A DNA stretch of 64,000 bases from an uncultured Pseudomonas sp. (GCF_946885955.1 NZ_CAMPHI010000027.1:6107-70106); one strand, 5' to 3'; positions 1 to 7,463 are shown, counted from the first letter of the stretch. Translations and numbers: made by a program. The notes: generated by a model not told the origin, from the sequence alone.

Positions 1-190
1 GCTTGATCATATCGACCACCCTGCCCTGTTCTTCGACCCGCTTACCATCAGCCACCAGTACGGCCCAGGCCTGACTGTTTTCAATGACCAGATAAGCCCC
101 GTTGACCCGGGGCTGTTCACTTTGAGGTTGAGGCTGAACACAACCACTCAATAAAACCAGTAGCACAATTGTCATCATGATTTGTTGCAT
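1..190 (-). CDS. Putative outer-membrane lipoprotein, C-terminus cut by window edge
   Basis: The reverse strand opens with ATG at 190, preceded by a strong ribosome site (GAGGAG about 8 bases upstream), and stays open to base 1, giving 63 visible codons. The N-terminus is a short hydrophobic stretch ending in a lipobox (Leu14-Ser15-Gly16-Cys17), so the protein should be processed by signal peptidase II and lipidated on Cys17. Residue +2 is Val, not Asp, which favours sorting to the outer membrane. The residues after it are rich in Pro and Gln, as is usual for a linker. The rest of the protein lies outside the window and no family is recognised. It is divergent from the small gene at 432. Confidence 0.7.
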   Translation of the reverse strand, partial: MQQIMMTIVLLVLLSGCVQPQPQSEQPRVNGAYLVIENSQAWAVLVADGKRVEEQGRVVDMIK

Positions 191-291
191 TGCTGTTTGC
201 TCCTCTGCAGCGCTTTCTCGCCTGATGGTGAATCGTTTTCGGCGAAGGCAATCGGTGAGTGTTGGCTGAGTCGTAGGCTTACTATTATCGA

Positions 292-313
292 ATACTGTTT
301 ATTTGTACAGTAT
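292..313. promoter_or_regulatory. LexA (SOS) box
   Basis: A perfect 7-bp inverted repeat, ATACTGT and ACAGTAT, is separated by 8 bases. It contains the core CTGT-N8-ACAG of the gammaproteobacterial LexA operator. It lies in the divergent gap between the lipoprotein (start 190) and the small gene at 432, so either could be the target. The gene at 432 is oriented away from it with a 120-base leader. The match is seen directly; LexA binding is inferred. Confidence 0.7.
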
Positions 314-431
314 TTTTAGATTACCCTTATCGACAGGCTCCAACCCGAGCGAAAGGCCGCGCCAGATGCACAAAAAGCCTGGCGCACCCGGCAAGTTCCA
401 GTCGCTACCGGACGTAACCAGGAGAAAGACC

Positions 432-755
432 ATGCTGGACGTACTGCAGTTAAAACAAAGCGTAAACCGCATGCCGCTGGAGAAAGTTCGCGCCACGGTT
501 GCCGAGCTGCATCTGGAAGGCATCGTGACCGAAGGGCGCAGCCCTTTCACTCGTGTGCATTTCAATACCTGCTTCGCCGAAATCGAAGCATTGCTGCAAC
601 GCGCCGGCTATCACAAACAGCTGGATGTGGTGGGGTATCAAGGTATGGCTTATGCGATGTTCGACCCATCGCGCTGGCAGGCGGTGGACGTGCTGAAATG
701 GCTGAAGGAGTTCGTTGAGGAAGCGCAGTCGCGCACGCTGCCTCAGCTTGGATGA
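432..755 (+). CDS. Conserved hypothetical protein, possibly SOS-controlled
   Basis: This is a 107-residue protein. The start at 432 is chosen because GGAGAAAG sits just upstream. The reading frame extends back to 303, but that would place the start next to the LexA box and add low-quality sequence. No signal peptide or membrane segment is visible. The protein is mixed alpha/beta with a central Phe-Asn-Thr-Cys-Phe stretch and an amphipathic C-terminal helix rich in Glu, Lys and Trp. I do not recognise a family. The LexA-type palindrome about 120 bases upstream suggests induction by DNA damage. It does not look like SulA, YebG or a cell-division inhibitor. Confidence 0.65.
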   Translation: MLDVLQLKQSVNRMPLEKVRATVAELHLEGIVTEGRSPFTRVHFNTCFAEIEALLQRAGYHKQLDVVGYQGMAYAMFDPSRWQAVDVLKWLKEFVEEAQSRTLPQLG

Positions 756-1030
756 GTGCCCCAGGCGCCGGGCGATAGATCACTTCCCCGGCGCGATTCG
801 GACCAGGCTCGCAAAACGACCCAAAACGGTCCAGGCGACCGCGCACACGCACAGCCATGTTGCGAAGCCGTAGCCCTGCACATCCTGCTCGCGCTGATGG
901 CACTTCTTCCTGAACGTTTAGAATAGCAATCTAACCTATTGATATAATTACTTAAAACCCGCAAACAAGAGCGTTCAGAAAAACCGTTTTCAAGCGTTGG
1001 AGACTGACCTGCAAAGCCTTGCGCAGGACT
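756..1030. other. Intergenic region upstream of nrtA promoter
   Basis: About 275 bases without a supported gene. The 900-960 part is AT-rich compared with its surroundings. Short TGCAC/GGCAC half-sites around 880-900 are compatible with, but too weak to call, NtrC enhancer sites for the sigma-54 promoter at 1031. No other structure was recognised. Confidence 0.4.
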
Positions 1031-1046
1031 TGGCAAGGCCTTTGCT
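1031..1046 (+). promoter_or_regulatory. Sigma-54 promoter of nrtA operon
   Basis: The sequence TGGCAAG-N4-TTGCT has the GG and GC dinucleotides exactly 12 bases apart, matching the sigma-54 (RpoN) -24/-12 consensus TGGCAC-N5-TTGCW with one difference. Transcription would begin near 1057, just ahead of the structured leader at 1081. Two other nitrate units in the window carry the same kind of promoter, which supports NtrC/RpoN control. Confidence 0.8.
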
Positions 1047-1080
1047 TATACCCATATCAAGACACCAACACACGTCTTAG

Positions 1081-1169
1081 GATCGCCAACGGCGGTGATC
1101 GGGACGAATAGACAAAGACGTCAAAGACACCTTGCCCCCCCGGGCCGAGTTGTCTGCGACGTCTTTTTT
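1081..1169 (+). promoter_or_regulatory. ANTAR-type antitermination leader of nrtA (two hexaloop hairpins plus terminator)
   Basis: Hairpin P1 (1081-1100) has a 7-bp stem GATCGCC/GGTGATC closing the hexaloop AACGGC. Hairpin P2 (1111-1122) has stem GAC/GTC and loop AAAGAC. Both loops have A at position 1 and G at position 4, the signature of RNAs bound by ANTAR proteins such as NasT. The 3' side of P2 overlaps the left arm of an intrinsic terminator (1114-1169: AAAGACGTC...GACGTCTTT then a T run), so P2 and the terminator exclude one another. The leader ends 24 bases before the nrtA start. NasT itself is not in the window. Confidence 0.85.
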
Positions 1170-1193
1170 CGTTTCTGATATGAGGATTCTTCC

Positions 1194-2582
1194 ATGCGTC
1201 ACTCCATCGCTCGTCGCTCCTTGCTGAAAAAAGCCCTGGCCGGCCTGGGCTGCGCCGCCACGCTGCTGCTTACACCGTTGAGCATGCAGCTCGCCTACGC
1301 CGCCAACCCGGAGAAAGACGAACTCAAGCTCGGCTTCATCAAGCTGACCGATATGGCCCCACTGGCGATCGCCTACGAGAAGGGCTTTTTCGAAGACGAA
1401 GGTCTGTACGTCACGCTCGAAGCCCAGGCGAACTGGAAAGTCCTCCTGGACCGGGTGATTACCGGCGAACTGGATGGTGCGCACATGCTCGCCGGACAAC
1501 CCCTGGGGGCGACCATCGGCTTTGGCACCAAGGCCGATGTGGTCACTGCCTTCTCCATGGACCTCAATGGCAACGGCATCACCATGTCCAATTCCGTCTG
1601 GGAGGAAATGAAGAAGCACCTGCCGATGGAAAATGGCAATCCGGTACACCCGATTAAGGCCGATGCCCTGAAGCCGGTGATCGAGCAGTACAAGGCCCAG
1701 GGCAAACCCTTCAATCTGGGCATGGTGTTTCCGGTGTCCACCCACAACTACGAGTTGCGCTACTGGTTGGCAGCGGGTGGCATCAGCCCGGGCTACTACG
1801 CCCCGGCTAAAGGCGATATCACCGGCACGCTGAACGCCGATGCCCTGCTTTCGGTCACCCCGCCACCACAAATGCCCGCCACGCTCGAGGCTGGCACCAT
1901 CAATGGCTATTGCGTCGGCGAGCCGTGGAATCAGGCCGCGGTGTTCAAAGGTATCGGTGTACCGGTGATCACCGACTACGAAATCTGGAAGAACAACCCG
2001 GAGAAAGTCCTGGGCGTCTCCAAGAGCTGGGCCGATGCCAACCCTGAAACCCACAAGCGCCTGGTCAAGGCACTGATCCGCGCGGGCATGTGGCTGGACG
2101 AGAACAACAACGCCAACCGCCAGGAAGCGGTGGAAATCCTCTCGCGTCCGGAATACGTGGGCGCCGATGCCGAGGTGATCGCCAACTCCATGACCGGTAC
2201 CTTCGAGTACGAGAAAGGCGACACCCGCGCCGTGCCAGACTTCAACGTGTTCTTCCGGCACAACGCCACCTACCCCTACTACTCGGATGCCATCTGGTAC
2301 CTGACGCAGATGCGCCGCTGGGGCCAGATCAGCGAGAACAAGCCGGATAGCTGGTACTTCGACATCGCCAAGCAGGTGTATCTGCCCGAGGTCTACCGCG
2401 CCGCAGCGAACGAGCTGATTGCCGAAGGCAAGGCCAAAGCCGAGGACTTTCCGGCGGCCAGTGAGGAAGGTTTCCGCGCGCCGACCAATGAGTTCATCGA
2501 TGGCCTGACCTACGACGGCCGCCAGCCGAACGCCTACATCAATCAGTTCAAGATTGGCCTGAAGGCCGACTCCACGCTGTAA
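1194..2582 (+). CDS. nrtA: Nitrate/nitrite ABC transporter substrate-binding protein NrtA
   Basis: A 462-residue periplasmic binding protein of the NrtA/CmpA family that delivers nitrate (or nitrite) to the NrtB permease. The N-terminus has a twin-arginine-like motif (Arg7-Arg8-Ser-Leu-Leu-Lys), a hydrophobic core and an Ala-Tyr-Ala cleavage site near residue 36, suggesting Tat export, as is common for this family. The mature part starts with the typical Leu-Lys-Leu-Gly-Phe strand and the substrate-cleft segment Asp-Met-Ala-Pro-Leu. Start 1194 has GAGG upstream and follows an ANTAR leader and sigma-54 promoter. It is first in an operon with nrtB and the ATPase. Cyanate or bicarbonate binders are related, but the leader type and neighbouring nitrate genes favour nitrate. 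Confidence 0.9.
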   Translation: MRHSIARRSLLKKALAGLGCAATLLLTPLSMQLAYAANPEKDELKLGFIKLTDMAPLAIAYEKGFFEDEGLYVTLEAQANWKVLLDRVITGELDGAHMLAGQPLGATIGFGTKADVVTAFSMDLNGNGITMSNSVWEEMKKHLPMENGNPVHPIKADALKPVIEQYKAQGKPFNLGMVFPVSTHNYELRYWLAAGGISPGYYAPAKGDITGTLNADALLSVTPPPQMPATLEAGTINGYCVGEPWNQAAVFKGIGVPVITDYEIWKNNPEKVLGVSKSWADANPETHKRLVKALIRAGMWLDENNNANRQEAVEILSRPEYVGADAEVIANSMTGTFEYEKGDTRAVPDFNVFFRHNATYPYYSDAIWYLTQMRRWGQISENKPDSWYFDIAKQVYLPEVYRAAANELIAEGKAKAEDFPAASEEGFRAPTNEFIDGLTYDGRQPNAYINQFKIGLKADSTL

Positions 2583-2597
2583 CCCATCCATTGCCCT

Positions 2598-2620
2598 GGG
2601 GGCCGATCTACCGCGCCCCC
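2598..2620 (+). other. Intercistronic hairpin between nrtA and nrtB
   Basis: GGGGGC (2598-2603) pairs with GCCCCC (2615-2620) directly after the nrtA stop, followed by only three T. Such hairpins often stabilise the 3' end of a binding-protein message so that it exceeds the permease in amount. Partial termination is the alternative. Confidence 0.45.
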
Positions 2621-2640
2621 TTTGCCTAGAGGACAAGACG

Positions 2641-3630
2641 ATGAGTAACCCCGCCGTCGCCCAGCCCATTAAAGACACCCTGAAATCCGCGCGCAGCGCC
2701 GCTCTGAAACGCTGGCTACCCAGCGTGCTGATGCCCGCGATCGGCGTATTGGTATTTTTGCTGTTTTGGCAAATGATCGCCGGCAGCATCGACACCAGCC
2801 TTGGCAAATTTCCTGGGCCGACCCAGGTTGCCGGCCAGTTCGGCGCTCTGGTCAACGAACACCTGCGCGAGCAGAAGAAAGCCGATGCATTCTTTGCCCG
2901 ACAAGAAGCACGTAACGCCGAGAAGCTGGCGAAAGATCCGCAGGCGAGCGTCAGCATCCGCCCTTACACCGGTAAACCGACCTTCTTCAAACAGATATTC
3001 ACCAGCCTTTACACAGTGATGACCGGATTTCTCATCGCCTCGCTGGTGGCCATTCCCCTGGGTATCGTTTGCGGCCTGAGCAAGCCGATCTACAACGCGA
3101 TCAATCCACTGATCCAGATTTTCAAACCGGTTTCGCCGCTGGCCTGGCTGCCCCTGGTGACCATGGTGGTCAGCGCCGTCTACACCAGCAGCGACCCGTT
3201 GTTCGCCAAGTCCTTCGTCACCTCGGCGGTCACCGTTGCGCTGTGCTGCCTATGGCCTACGGTGATCAATACCACGGTCGGGGTGGCCAACCTCGACAAG
3301 GATCTGCAGAACGTCAGCCGCGTGTTGAGCCTGTCGCCACTCAGCCATGTGCGGCAGATCGTGCTGCCGGCCGCGATCCCGATGATTTTCACCGGCCTGC
3401 GGCTGTCGTTGGCGACTGGCTGGATGGTGCTGATCGCAGCGGAAATGCTCGCGCAGAACCCAGGCCTGGGAAAATTCATCTGGGACGAATTCCAGAACGG
3501 CAGCTCCAACTCGCTCGGTCGGATCATGGTTGCGGTGGTCGTGATCGGCCTGATCGGCTTCGCCCTCGACCGTCTCATGCTTATGCTCCAGCGCCATGTC
3601 AGCTGGGACAAGAACGCCGATCTACGTTGA
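2641..3630 (+). CDS. nrtB: Nitrate ABC transporter permease NrtB
   Basis: A 329-residue inner-membrane permease with about six transmembrane segments, starting at residues 27-48 and then from about 120 to the C-terminus. The cytoplasmic EAA-type loop near residues 235-250 (Leu-Pro-Ala-Ala-Ile-Pro after Val-Arg-Gln-Ile-Val) docks the ATPase. A charged, Lys/Arg/Glu-rich insert at residues 75-110 between the first and second membrane segments is typical of NrtB-type permeases in Pseudomonas. Start 2641 has GAGGA 8 bases upstream. The gene sits 58 bases behind nrtA in the same unit. Confidence 0.9.
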   Translation: MSNPAVAQPIKDTLKSARSAALKRWLPSVLMPAIGVLVFLLFWQMIAGSIDTSLGKFPGPTQVAGQFGALVNEHLREQKKADAFFARQEARNAEKLAKDPQASVSIRPYTGKPTFFKQIFTSLYTVMTGFLIASLVAIPLGIVCGLSKPIYNAINPLIQIFKPVSPLAWLPLVTMVVSAVYTSSDPLFAKSFVTSAVTVALCCLWPTVINTTVGVANLDKDLQNVSRVLSLSPLSHVRQIVLPAAIPMIFTGLRLSLATGWMVLIAAEMLAQNPGLGKFIWDEFQNGSSNSLGRIMVAVVVIGLIGFALDRLMLMLQRHVSWDKNADLR

Positions 3631-3694
3631 CGGGCATGCCACCAAAGGCACACCCCGAATGACGAAAGCCTTCGCGGCATGCCGCCCCCTCATC

Positions 3695-3730
3695 TGGCGC
3701 TGCGCGCCACCTTCTCCCGGTGGGAGAAGG
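3695..3730. repeat. REP-like double palindrome
   Basis: Two adjacent hairpins lie in the nrtB-ATPase gap: TGGCGC-tgc-GCGCCA (3695-3709) and CCTTCTCCC-ggt-GGGAGAAGG (3710-3730, 9-bp perfect stem). The arrangement, with a preceding CCCCTCAT, resembles a common proteobacterial intergenic repeat. It would lie inside the operon transcript and may lower expression of the ATPase gene or protect the upstream RNA. Confidence 0.6.
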
Positions 3731-3783
3731 ATAAGAGGAGGTCATCGCTACGCGACTTTCACAATAGGAATCAGGAGCTCGCC

Positions 3784-4578
3784 ATGAACAACCACCACCT
3801 CGAACTGACCGGCGTCGGCATCAGCTTTCCCACCGACCACGGCCTCTACTGCGCGCTGCAGAACGTCAACCTGAAAATCGACAAGGGCGAATTCGTCTCC
3901 CTGATCGGCCACTCCGGCTGCGGTAAATCGACCGTACTGAATATCGTCGCCGGGCTCTATCAAGCGACTACCGGCGGAGTGATTCTCGACGGTCGCGAAG
4001 TCAACTCTCCCGGCCCCGAGCGTGCGGTGGTGTTCCAGAATCACAGCCTGCTGCCCTGGCTGAGCTGTTACCAGAACGTCGAACTGGCCGTGCGCCAGGT
4101 ATTTCGCGAGAGCAAGTCGCGTAGCGAAATGCGCGAATGGATCGAACACAACCTGGAGCTGGTACACATGACGCACGCCAAGGACAAACGTCCCAGCGAA
4201 ATCTCCGGCGGCATGAAACAGCGCATCGGCATCGCCCGCGCCCTGGCCATGCAACCCAAGGTGTTGCTGATGGACGAACCCTTCGGTGCGCTCGATGCCC
4301 TGACCCGCGCCCACCTGCAGGATTCACTGATGGAGATTCACGCCGACCTCGGCAACACGGTGATCATGATCACCCACGACGTCGACGAAGCGGTGCTGCT
4401 TTCCGACCGCATCGTGATGATGAGCAACGGCCCGGCGGCCAGTGTCGGGGAGATACTGCAGATCGAGCTGGAGCGTCCACGCGATCGCATCGCCCTCGCC
4501 CACAGTGCGCGCTACCACGAATATCGTGCCGCGGTGCTGGAATTCCTCTACCAGAAGCAACAGCGCCCAGCCGCCTGA
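3784..4578 (+). CDS. Nitrate ABC transporter ATP-binding protein (NrtC/NrtD type)
   Basis: A 264-residue ATPase that powers NrtAB. It has Walker A Gly42-His-Ser-Gly-Cys-Gly-Lys-Ser-Thr50, a Q-loop near Gln85, the signature Ile140-Ser-Gly-Gly-Met-Lys-Gln-Arg, Walker B ending Asp164-Glu165, and switch His198. It ends after one ABC domain, so it corresponds to NrtD or to an NrtC lacking the regulatory binding-protein domain found in cyanobacteria. Start 3784 is chosen for its AGGAG site; the frame is open further upstream but runs through a repeat. Together with nrtA and nrtB it forms a complete importer. Confidence 0.9.
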   Translation: MNNHHLELTGVGISFPTDHGLYCALQNVNLKIDKGEFVSLIGHSGCGKSTVLNIVAGLYQATTGGVILDGREVNSPGPERAVVFQNHSLLPWLSCYQNVELAVRQVFRESKSRSEMREWIEHNLELVHMTHAKDKRPSEISGGMKQRIGIARALAMQPKVLLMDEPFGALDALTRAHLQDSLMEIHADLGNTVIMITHDVDEAVLLSDRIVMMSNGPAASVGEILQIELERPRDRIALAHSARYHEYRAAVLEFLYQKQQRPAA

Positions 4579-4600
4579 GCATCGACGCAACAATCCTGAG

Positions 4601-4619
4601 ACCCGCTGCATGCGGGTTT
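4601..4619 (+). terminator. Weak intrinsic terminator after the nitrate ATPase gene
   Basis: A 6-bp stem ACCCGC/GCGGGT with a 5-base loop is followed by a short TTTC tract, 22 bases after the stop codon. The U tract is short, so read-through into the alginate lyase is likely. Confidence 0.5.
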
Positions 4620-4718
4620 CAGCGTTTATGGCGCCCGCCGATCAGTCCGATTGAACTTCAGTTATCTGCAATAACCGAACAGGAGCTTTGAAATATCCGA
4701 ACTGCATAAGGAACTACC

Positions 4719-5408
4719 GTGCTAGATCTGACTACCTGGAATCTTTCGATCCCCACCGATAGCAGCCCCACCACCATCGAAACCGCGCGGTTGAACAACA
4801 ATTACCAGAGCCAGTACTTTCGCCGCCATGCCGATGGCAGCGTCAGTTTCTGGGTACCCGTCAACGGTTCACATACCGCGGATGCCCGTTACCCGCGCAG
4901 CGAGTTGCGCGAGACGCAAACCGACGGCAACCTGAGTTTCTGGTATCACGCCAGCGCGGACAGCTATCTGAGCGCCGTGCTTTCGGTCGATCAGGTGCCG
5001 AGCAAGCACAAGATCATCATCGGGCAGGTCCACAGCAACGACCAGGCAGGCAGCGACAACGATCCCCTGCTCAAGCTGCAATACCACTACCTGCGCGGCG
5101 TCGGCCGCCTCGAACTGTTATTGCGCAAGCGCCCCGGCGACCCCGAAGTGGAAAATATCCTGCTGGCGGAAAACATCCGGCTCGGCGAACGCTTCGGCTA
5201 CGACTTGCGCATTACCCCGAGCGGGAAACTCGGGGTCAGCGTCATCAGCAGCGATGGCGACAAGGGCGGGCTGTACCGTCAACTCAGCGGCTACTGGAGC
5301 AACCAGCTGCTGTATTTCAAGGCCGGCGCTTACATTCAGGACAACTACGGCCCCAGCGATGAAGGCGGCCGGGTGCGCTTCTTCTGGCTCAATAGCCTGC
5401 ACCGCTGA
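4719..5408 (+). CDS. Polysaccharide lyase family 7 (alginate lyase)
   Basis: A 229-residue beta-jelly-roll lyase that cleaves alginate by beta-elimination. All three PL7 signatures are visible: Arg60-Ser-Glu-Leu-Arg64, Gln103-Val-His105 (catalytic His), and Tyr199-Phe-Lys-Ala-Gly-Ala-Tyr205-Ile-Gln207 (catalytic Tyr205). The Val in Gln-Val-His is usually associated with a preference for mannuronate-rich alginate. No signal peptide is present; the protein starts directly with the domain, so it would be cytoplasmic or leave by a non-classical route. The start is GTG with AAGGAA upstream. P. aeruginosa has a similar gene beside its nitrate assimilation cluster (PA1784), so the placement is conserved although the functional link is unknown. 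Confidence 0.85.
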   Translation: MLDLTTWNLSIPTDSSPTTIETARLNNNYQSQYFRRHADGSVSFWVPVNGSHTADARYPRSELRETQTDGNLSFWYHASADSYLSAVLSVDQVPSKHKIIIGQVHSNDQAGSDNDPLLKLQYHYLRGVGRLELLLRKRPGDPEVENILLAENIRLGERFGYDLRITPSGKLGVSVISSDGDKGGLYRQLSGYWSNQLLYFKAGAYIQDNYGPSDEGGRVRFFWLNSLHR

Positions 5409-5483
5409 TACTGCGGATCATCGCCGTGCGGGTGCGGCGCTGTCGTACAATTGCGCCTCACCCAACCCGCATGAGTGCTGTCG

Positions 5484-5927
5484 ATGGCCCGTTTGAAGCT
5501 CGAATTCCCTGAAGATCAGTTTTGCTACAGCACCCATCTGACGGTGCGAGTCACCGATATCAATGCGGCCAACCATTTGGGCAATGATTCGATGATCTCG
5601 ATGATTTCCGAGGCGCGGGCGCGCTTTCTGTTCGCGTTCGGCATCGAGGAAACCCACGAGGACGGCACCGGCATTATCGTCACCGATCTGGCGACCACCT
5701 ACCGCGCCGAAGCCCATGCCCGCGATCAGCTGCTGTTCGAGGTCGGGGTGATGGACTTCAACAGATACGGCGGCGATATCAGCTTCCGCATCACCCGTCC
5801 GCAGGATGGCAAGCTGATCGCGATGGCAAAATCCGGCTTCGTGTTCTTCGATTATCGGCACGCACAGGTCGTCGAGATGCCACCGTCATTCAGCGGCAAA
5901 TTTCCCAAGGTCAACTGGCTGGGATAA
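5484..5927 (+). CDS. Hotdog-fold thioesterase family protein
   Basis: A 147-residue protein of the 4HBT/acyl-CoA thioesterase type. The segment Val-Thr-Asp-Ile-Asn-Ala-Ala-Asn-His-Leu-Gly-Asn near residues 21-32 fits the 4HBT active-site region (usually Asp-x-x-x-H/N-x-x-N). It is followed by the long hotdog helix rich in Ala, Arg and Phe and by four beta strands. The substrate is unknown; acyl-CoA or aromatic acyl-CoA esters are usual for the family. ATG 5484 is taken as the start; an in-frame GTG at 5475 is possible. It lies 75 bases after the alginate lyase on the same strand. Confidence 0.75.
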   Translation: MARLKLEFPEDQFCYSTHLTVRVTDINAANHLGNDSMISMISEARARFLFAFGIEETHEDGTGIIVTDLATTYRAEAHARDQLLFEVGVMDFNRYGGDISFRITRPQDGKLIAMAKSGFVFFDYRHAQVVEMPPSFSGKFPKVNWLG

Positions 5928-5949
5928 ACCCAGCGCACCACGCCAGGCT

Positions 5950-6504
5950 TTAGATGGCGCGTCTGAAGCGATTGAAACGCTGCAACAGCATCACCGCCAT
6001 GCTCGGCGCCGAAGGGTCGACCCCGGCGACGACCAGGCCGGGATGATGCCTGACCGCTTGCTCCAGTCGCGACTCCTGCTCCGGCTCGACATCCACGAAA
6101 AATACGTGCTTACCCTCTTCGAGCCTTTGCTTGAAACGCCGGAACTGGCTGTTCTGCACCTGGATACCGAATAAACCGCCTTCCCACATGCAAAACCCCA
6201 TGATCACGATGGCCAGGAAGCCCATCGGCGCCCAGCCCGCCGGGGAATCGGTCCAGCCCAGCAAATAGGCGCCACCGAGCACCAACAACGCCAGCACCAC
6301 GCCGATCAGGGTCCCAACTATTCCGGAATGGACGACGTCCTGCTTCATCAACGAAGCGACATCGTTCAGGCGATGCTGCTCGACATCCGCGTCCCTTTCA
6401 CTGAGCACATGAATCTGCTCGGTGCTGATCCCGTCGGCTTCCAGTTCATGTTCCAGTACCTCAAGGTCATCGAGGTCTTCACTGATGTAATAGTGTCGTT
6501 TCAC
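5950..6504 (-). CDS. Small inner-membrane protein, two transmembrane segments, unknown function
   Basis: A 184-residue protein that starts with GTG at 6504 behind a perfect GGAGGT site; upstream in-frame sequence is Arg-rich and non-conserved. The cytoplasmic N-terminal domain (about 60 residues) is rich in Asp, Glu and His and resembles a small alpha/beta sensor domain. Two hydrophobic helices follow at about 63-85 and 95-116, with glycines in the second, then a soluble C-terminal domain. Homologues in Pseudomonas are often labelled magnesium transporter, but no known transport motif is visible. It is convergent with the thioesterase gene. Confidence 0.7.
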   Translation of the reverse strand: MKRHYYISEDLDDLEVLEHELEADGISTEQIHVLSERDADVEQHRLNDVASLMKQDVVHSGIVGTLIGVVLALLVLGGAYLLGWTDSPAGWAPMGFLAIVIMGFCMWEGGLFGIQVQNSQFRRFKQRLEEGKHVFFVDVEPEQESRLEQAVRHHPGLVVAGVDPSAPSMAVMLLQRFNRFRRAI

Positions 6505-6804
6505 GGCACACCTCCCTCTCCGGAGCCGGCGTCGTCGGCCCAAAAATGAGTGAAGAAAGCAGCGCATTTTGCGCCACTGCCTTAATGGGCTTACCGCACA
6601 AAACGAAAACCGTCAACCAAAAATCTTAATGATTATCGCCGCCGAACATCCCGGGTTTCCGGTGGTCCTCCCAAGAGCGGAACCTTGCTGCAGACACCGC
6701 CGGTCAGCCCGTGGCAACGCCAACCGTATCGCCGACGCCTGGCCGTGACAGTACACAATTCGTCTGCTAGGCCTTAGGGCACAACAATAAGGGAGGGAGT
6801 CGCC
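6505..6804. other. Divergent intergenic region
   Basis: 300 bases between the membrane-protein gene (leftward) and the small secreted-protein gene (rightward). An AT-rich patch around 6600-6640 probably holds promoter elements for one or both. No clear operator, repeat or RNA was recognised. Confidence 0.3.
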
Positions 6805-7041
6805 ATGTTAGCTTTGCATAACCACAGCCGGCACGCGGGCCTGGTAGCCAGCCTAGTGGCGCTTCCCCTGCTGGCTATGCCCCAGCAGCTTCATGCCCTC
6901 ATCCGTCCGACACTGGAATCGCCAACCATCACGCTCGAAGCGGACAGCGCTACTACAAGAAGCCTAGCCAGCATCCTGCGGGAGATGGAGGATGCAGCAG
7001 CCCTGGATAGACGCTTTACCAGGCACTCGCCCGCCCAATAG
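6805..7041 (+). CDS. Small putative exported protein
   Basis: A 78-residue open frame with a very strong ribosome site (GGGAGGGAG) at good spacing. The N-terminus has two His/Arg residues, a hydrophobic core (residues 13-25) and a possible signal-peptidase site near His-Ala (residues 30-31), leaving a mature peptide of about 47 residues. Codon use is less biased than in neighbours and includes AGA and AGG, so it may be recent, weakly expressed or not real. It is followed by a weak terminator-like hairpin at 7051 and precedes the nasA sigma-54 promoter. No family recognised. Confidence 0.45.
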   Translation: MLALHNHSRHAGLVASLVALPLLAMPQQLHALIRPTLESPTITLEADSATTRSLASILREMEDAAALDRRFTRHSPAQ

Positions 7042-7050
7042 CCCCACTTC

Positions 7051-7080
7051 GGTGCGTGCGCGAAAATAGCGCCTCTTTTT
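7051..7080 (+). terminator. Weak terminator-like hairpin after the small exported gene
   Basis: GGTGC (7051-7055) can pair with GCGCC (7069-7073), followed by CTCTTTTT. The stem is short, but the T run and its place just after the stop at 7041 and before the nasA promoter fit a transcript end. Confidence 0.35.
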
Positions 7081-7150
7081 GCAACATAAATCCGGCGCAT
7101 CTGGCGCCCGCCTTCCCGTTAAAGCGTCTGTTCCCGCCCTGGTCAGGTCT

Positions 7151-7166
7151 TGGCTCGCCTCTTGCT
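7151..7166 (+). promoter_or_regulatory. Sigma-54 promoter of nasA
   Basis: TGGCTCG-N4-TTGCT has the -24 GG and -12 GC 12 bases apart, a near-consensus RpoN promoter. The start of transcription would be near 7177, directly before the ANTAR-type leader. Confidence 0.8.
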
Positions 7167-7182
7167 TAGTCATCAGCACAGA

Positions 7183-7263
7183 CGGCCAACGGTGGCTGCT
7201 CGGCAAACGACAAAGACGTCGCATGAACCACACCTCAGGGTGGACGGGTCATGCGGCGTTTTT
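7183..7263 (+). promoter_or_regulatory. ANTAR-type antitermination leader of nasA
   Basis: P1 (7183-7198) has stem CGGCC/GGCTG around hexaloop AACGGT. P2 (7208-7221) has stem CGAC/GTCG around hexaloop AAAGAC. Both loops carry A1 and G4. The 3' part of P2 overlaps the left arm of a terminator (7216-7263) with about 13 base pairs, closed below by TTTTT. The leader ends about 200 bases before the nasA start at 7464, so a further untranslated stretch follows it. The design is the same as at nrtA and nirB, indicating shared control by NasT. Confidence 0.85.
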
Positions 7264-7463
7264 CGTTTCACGCTCCAGCGTTTGGAGCCGGCACGCGCAC
7301 TGCGATCCAGAGCACGTGTTTACAACTCTCAACCCAGCTGTGGCTTCGGCCCCAGGGTGCGGCGCCACAAGCGCGGTACCTCCCCGGCGGGTTGTGGTCG
7401 CCGTGTCCACGACCATGGCGCACCACACTCGACCGGGACCCTTTTTCTGCTGACGAGGTTTCG

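Noticed and set aside
1077..2957. 626-codon open frame on the minus strand
   Set aside because: It is antisense to nrtA and the nrtB start; a by-product of GC-rich codon bias, with no domain and no ribosome site.
3679..3783. Upstream extension of the nitrate ATPase gene
   Set aside because: The extra 35 codons run through the REP-like palindrome and lack a ribosome site; ATG 3784 with AGGAG fits the family start.
6625..6645. Possible Fur box (AATGATTATC-like)
   Set aside because: Only one half matches the 19-bp Fur consensus; no iron-related gene is nearby.
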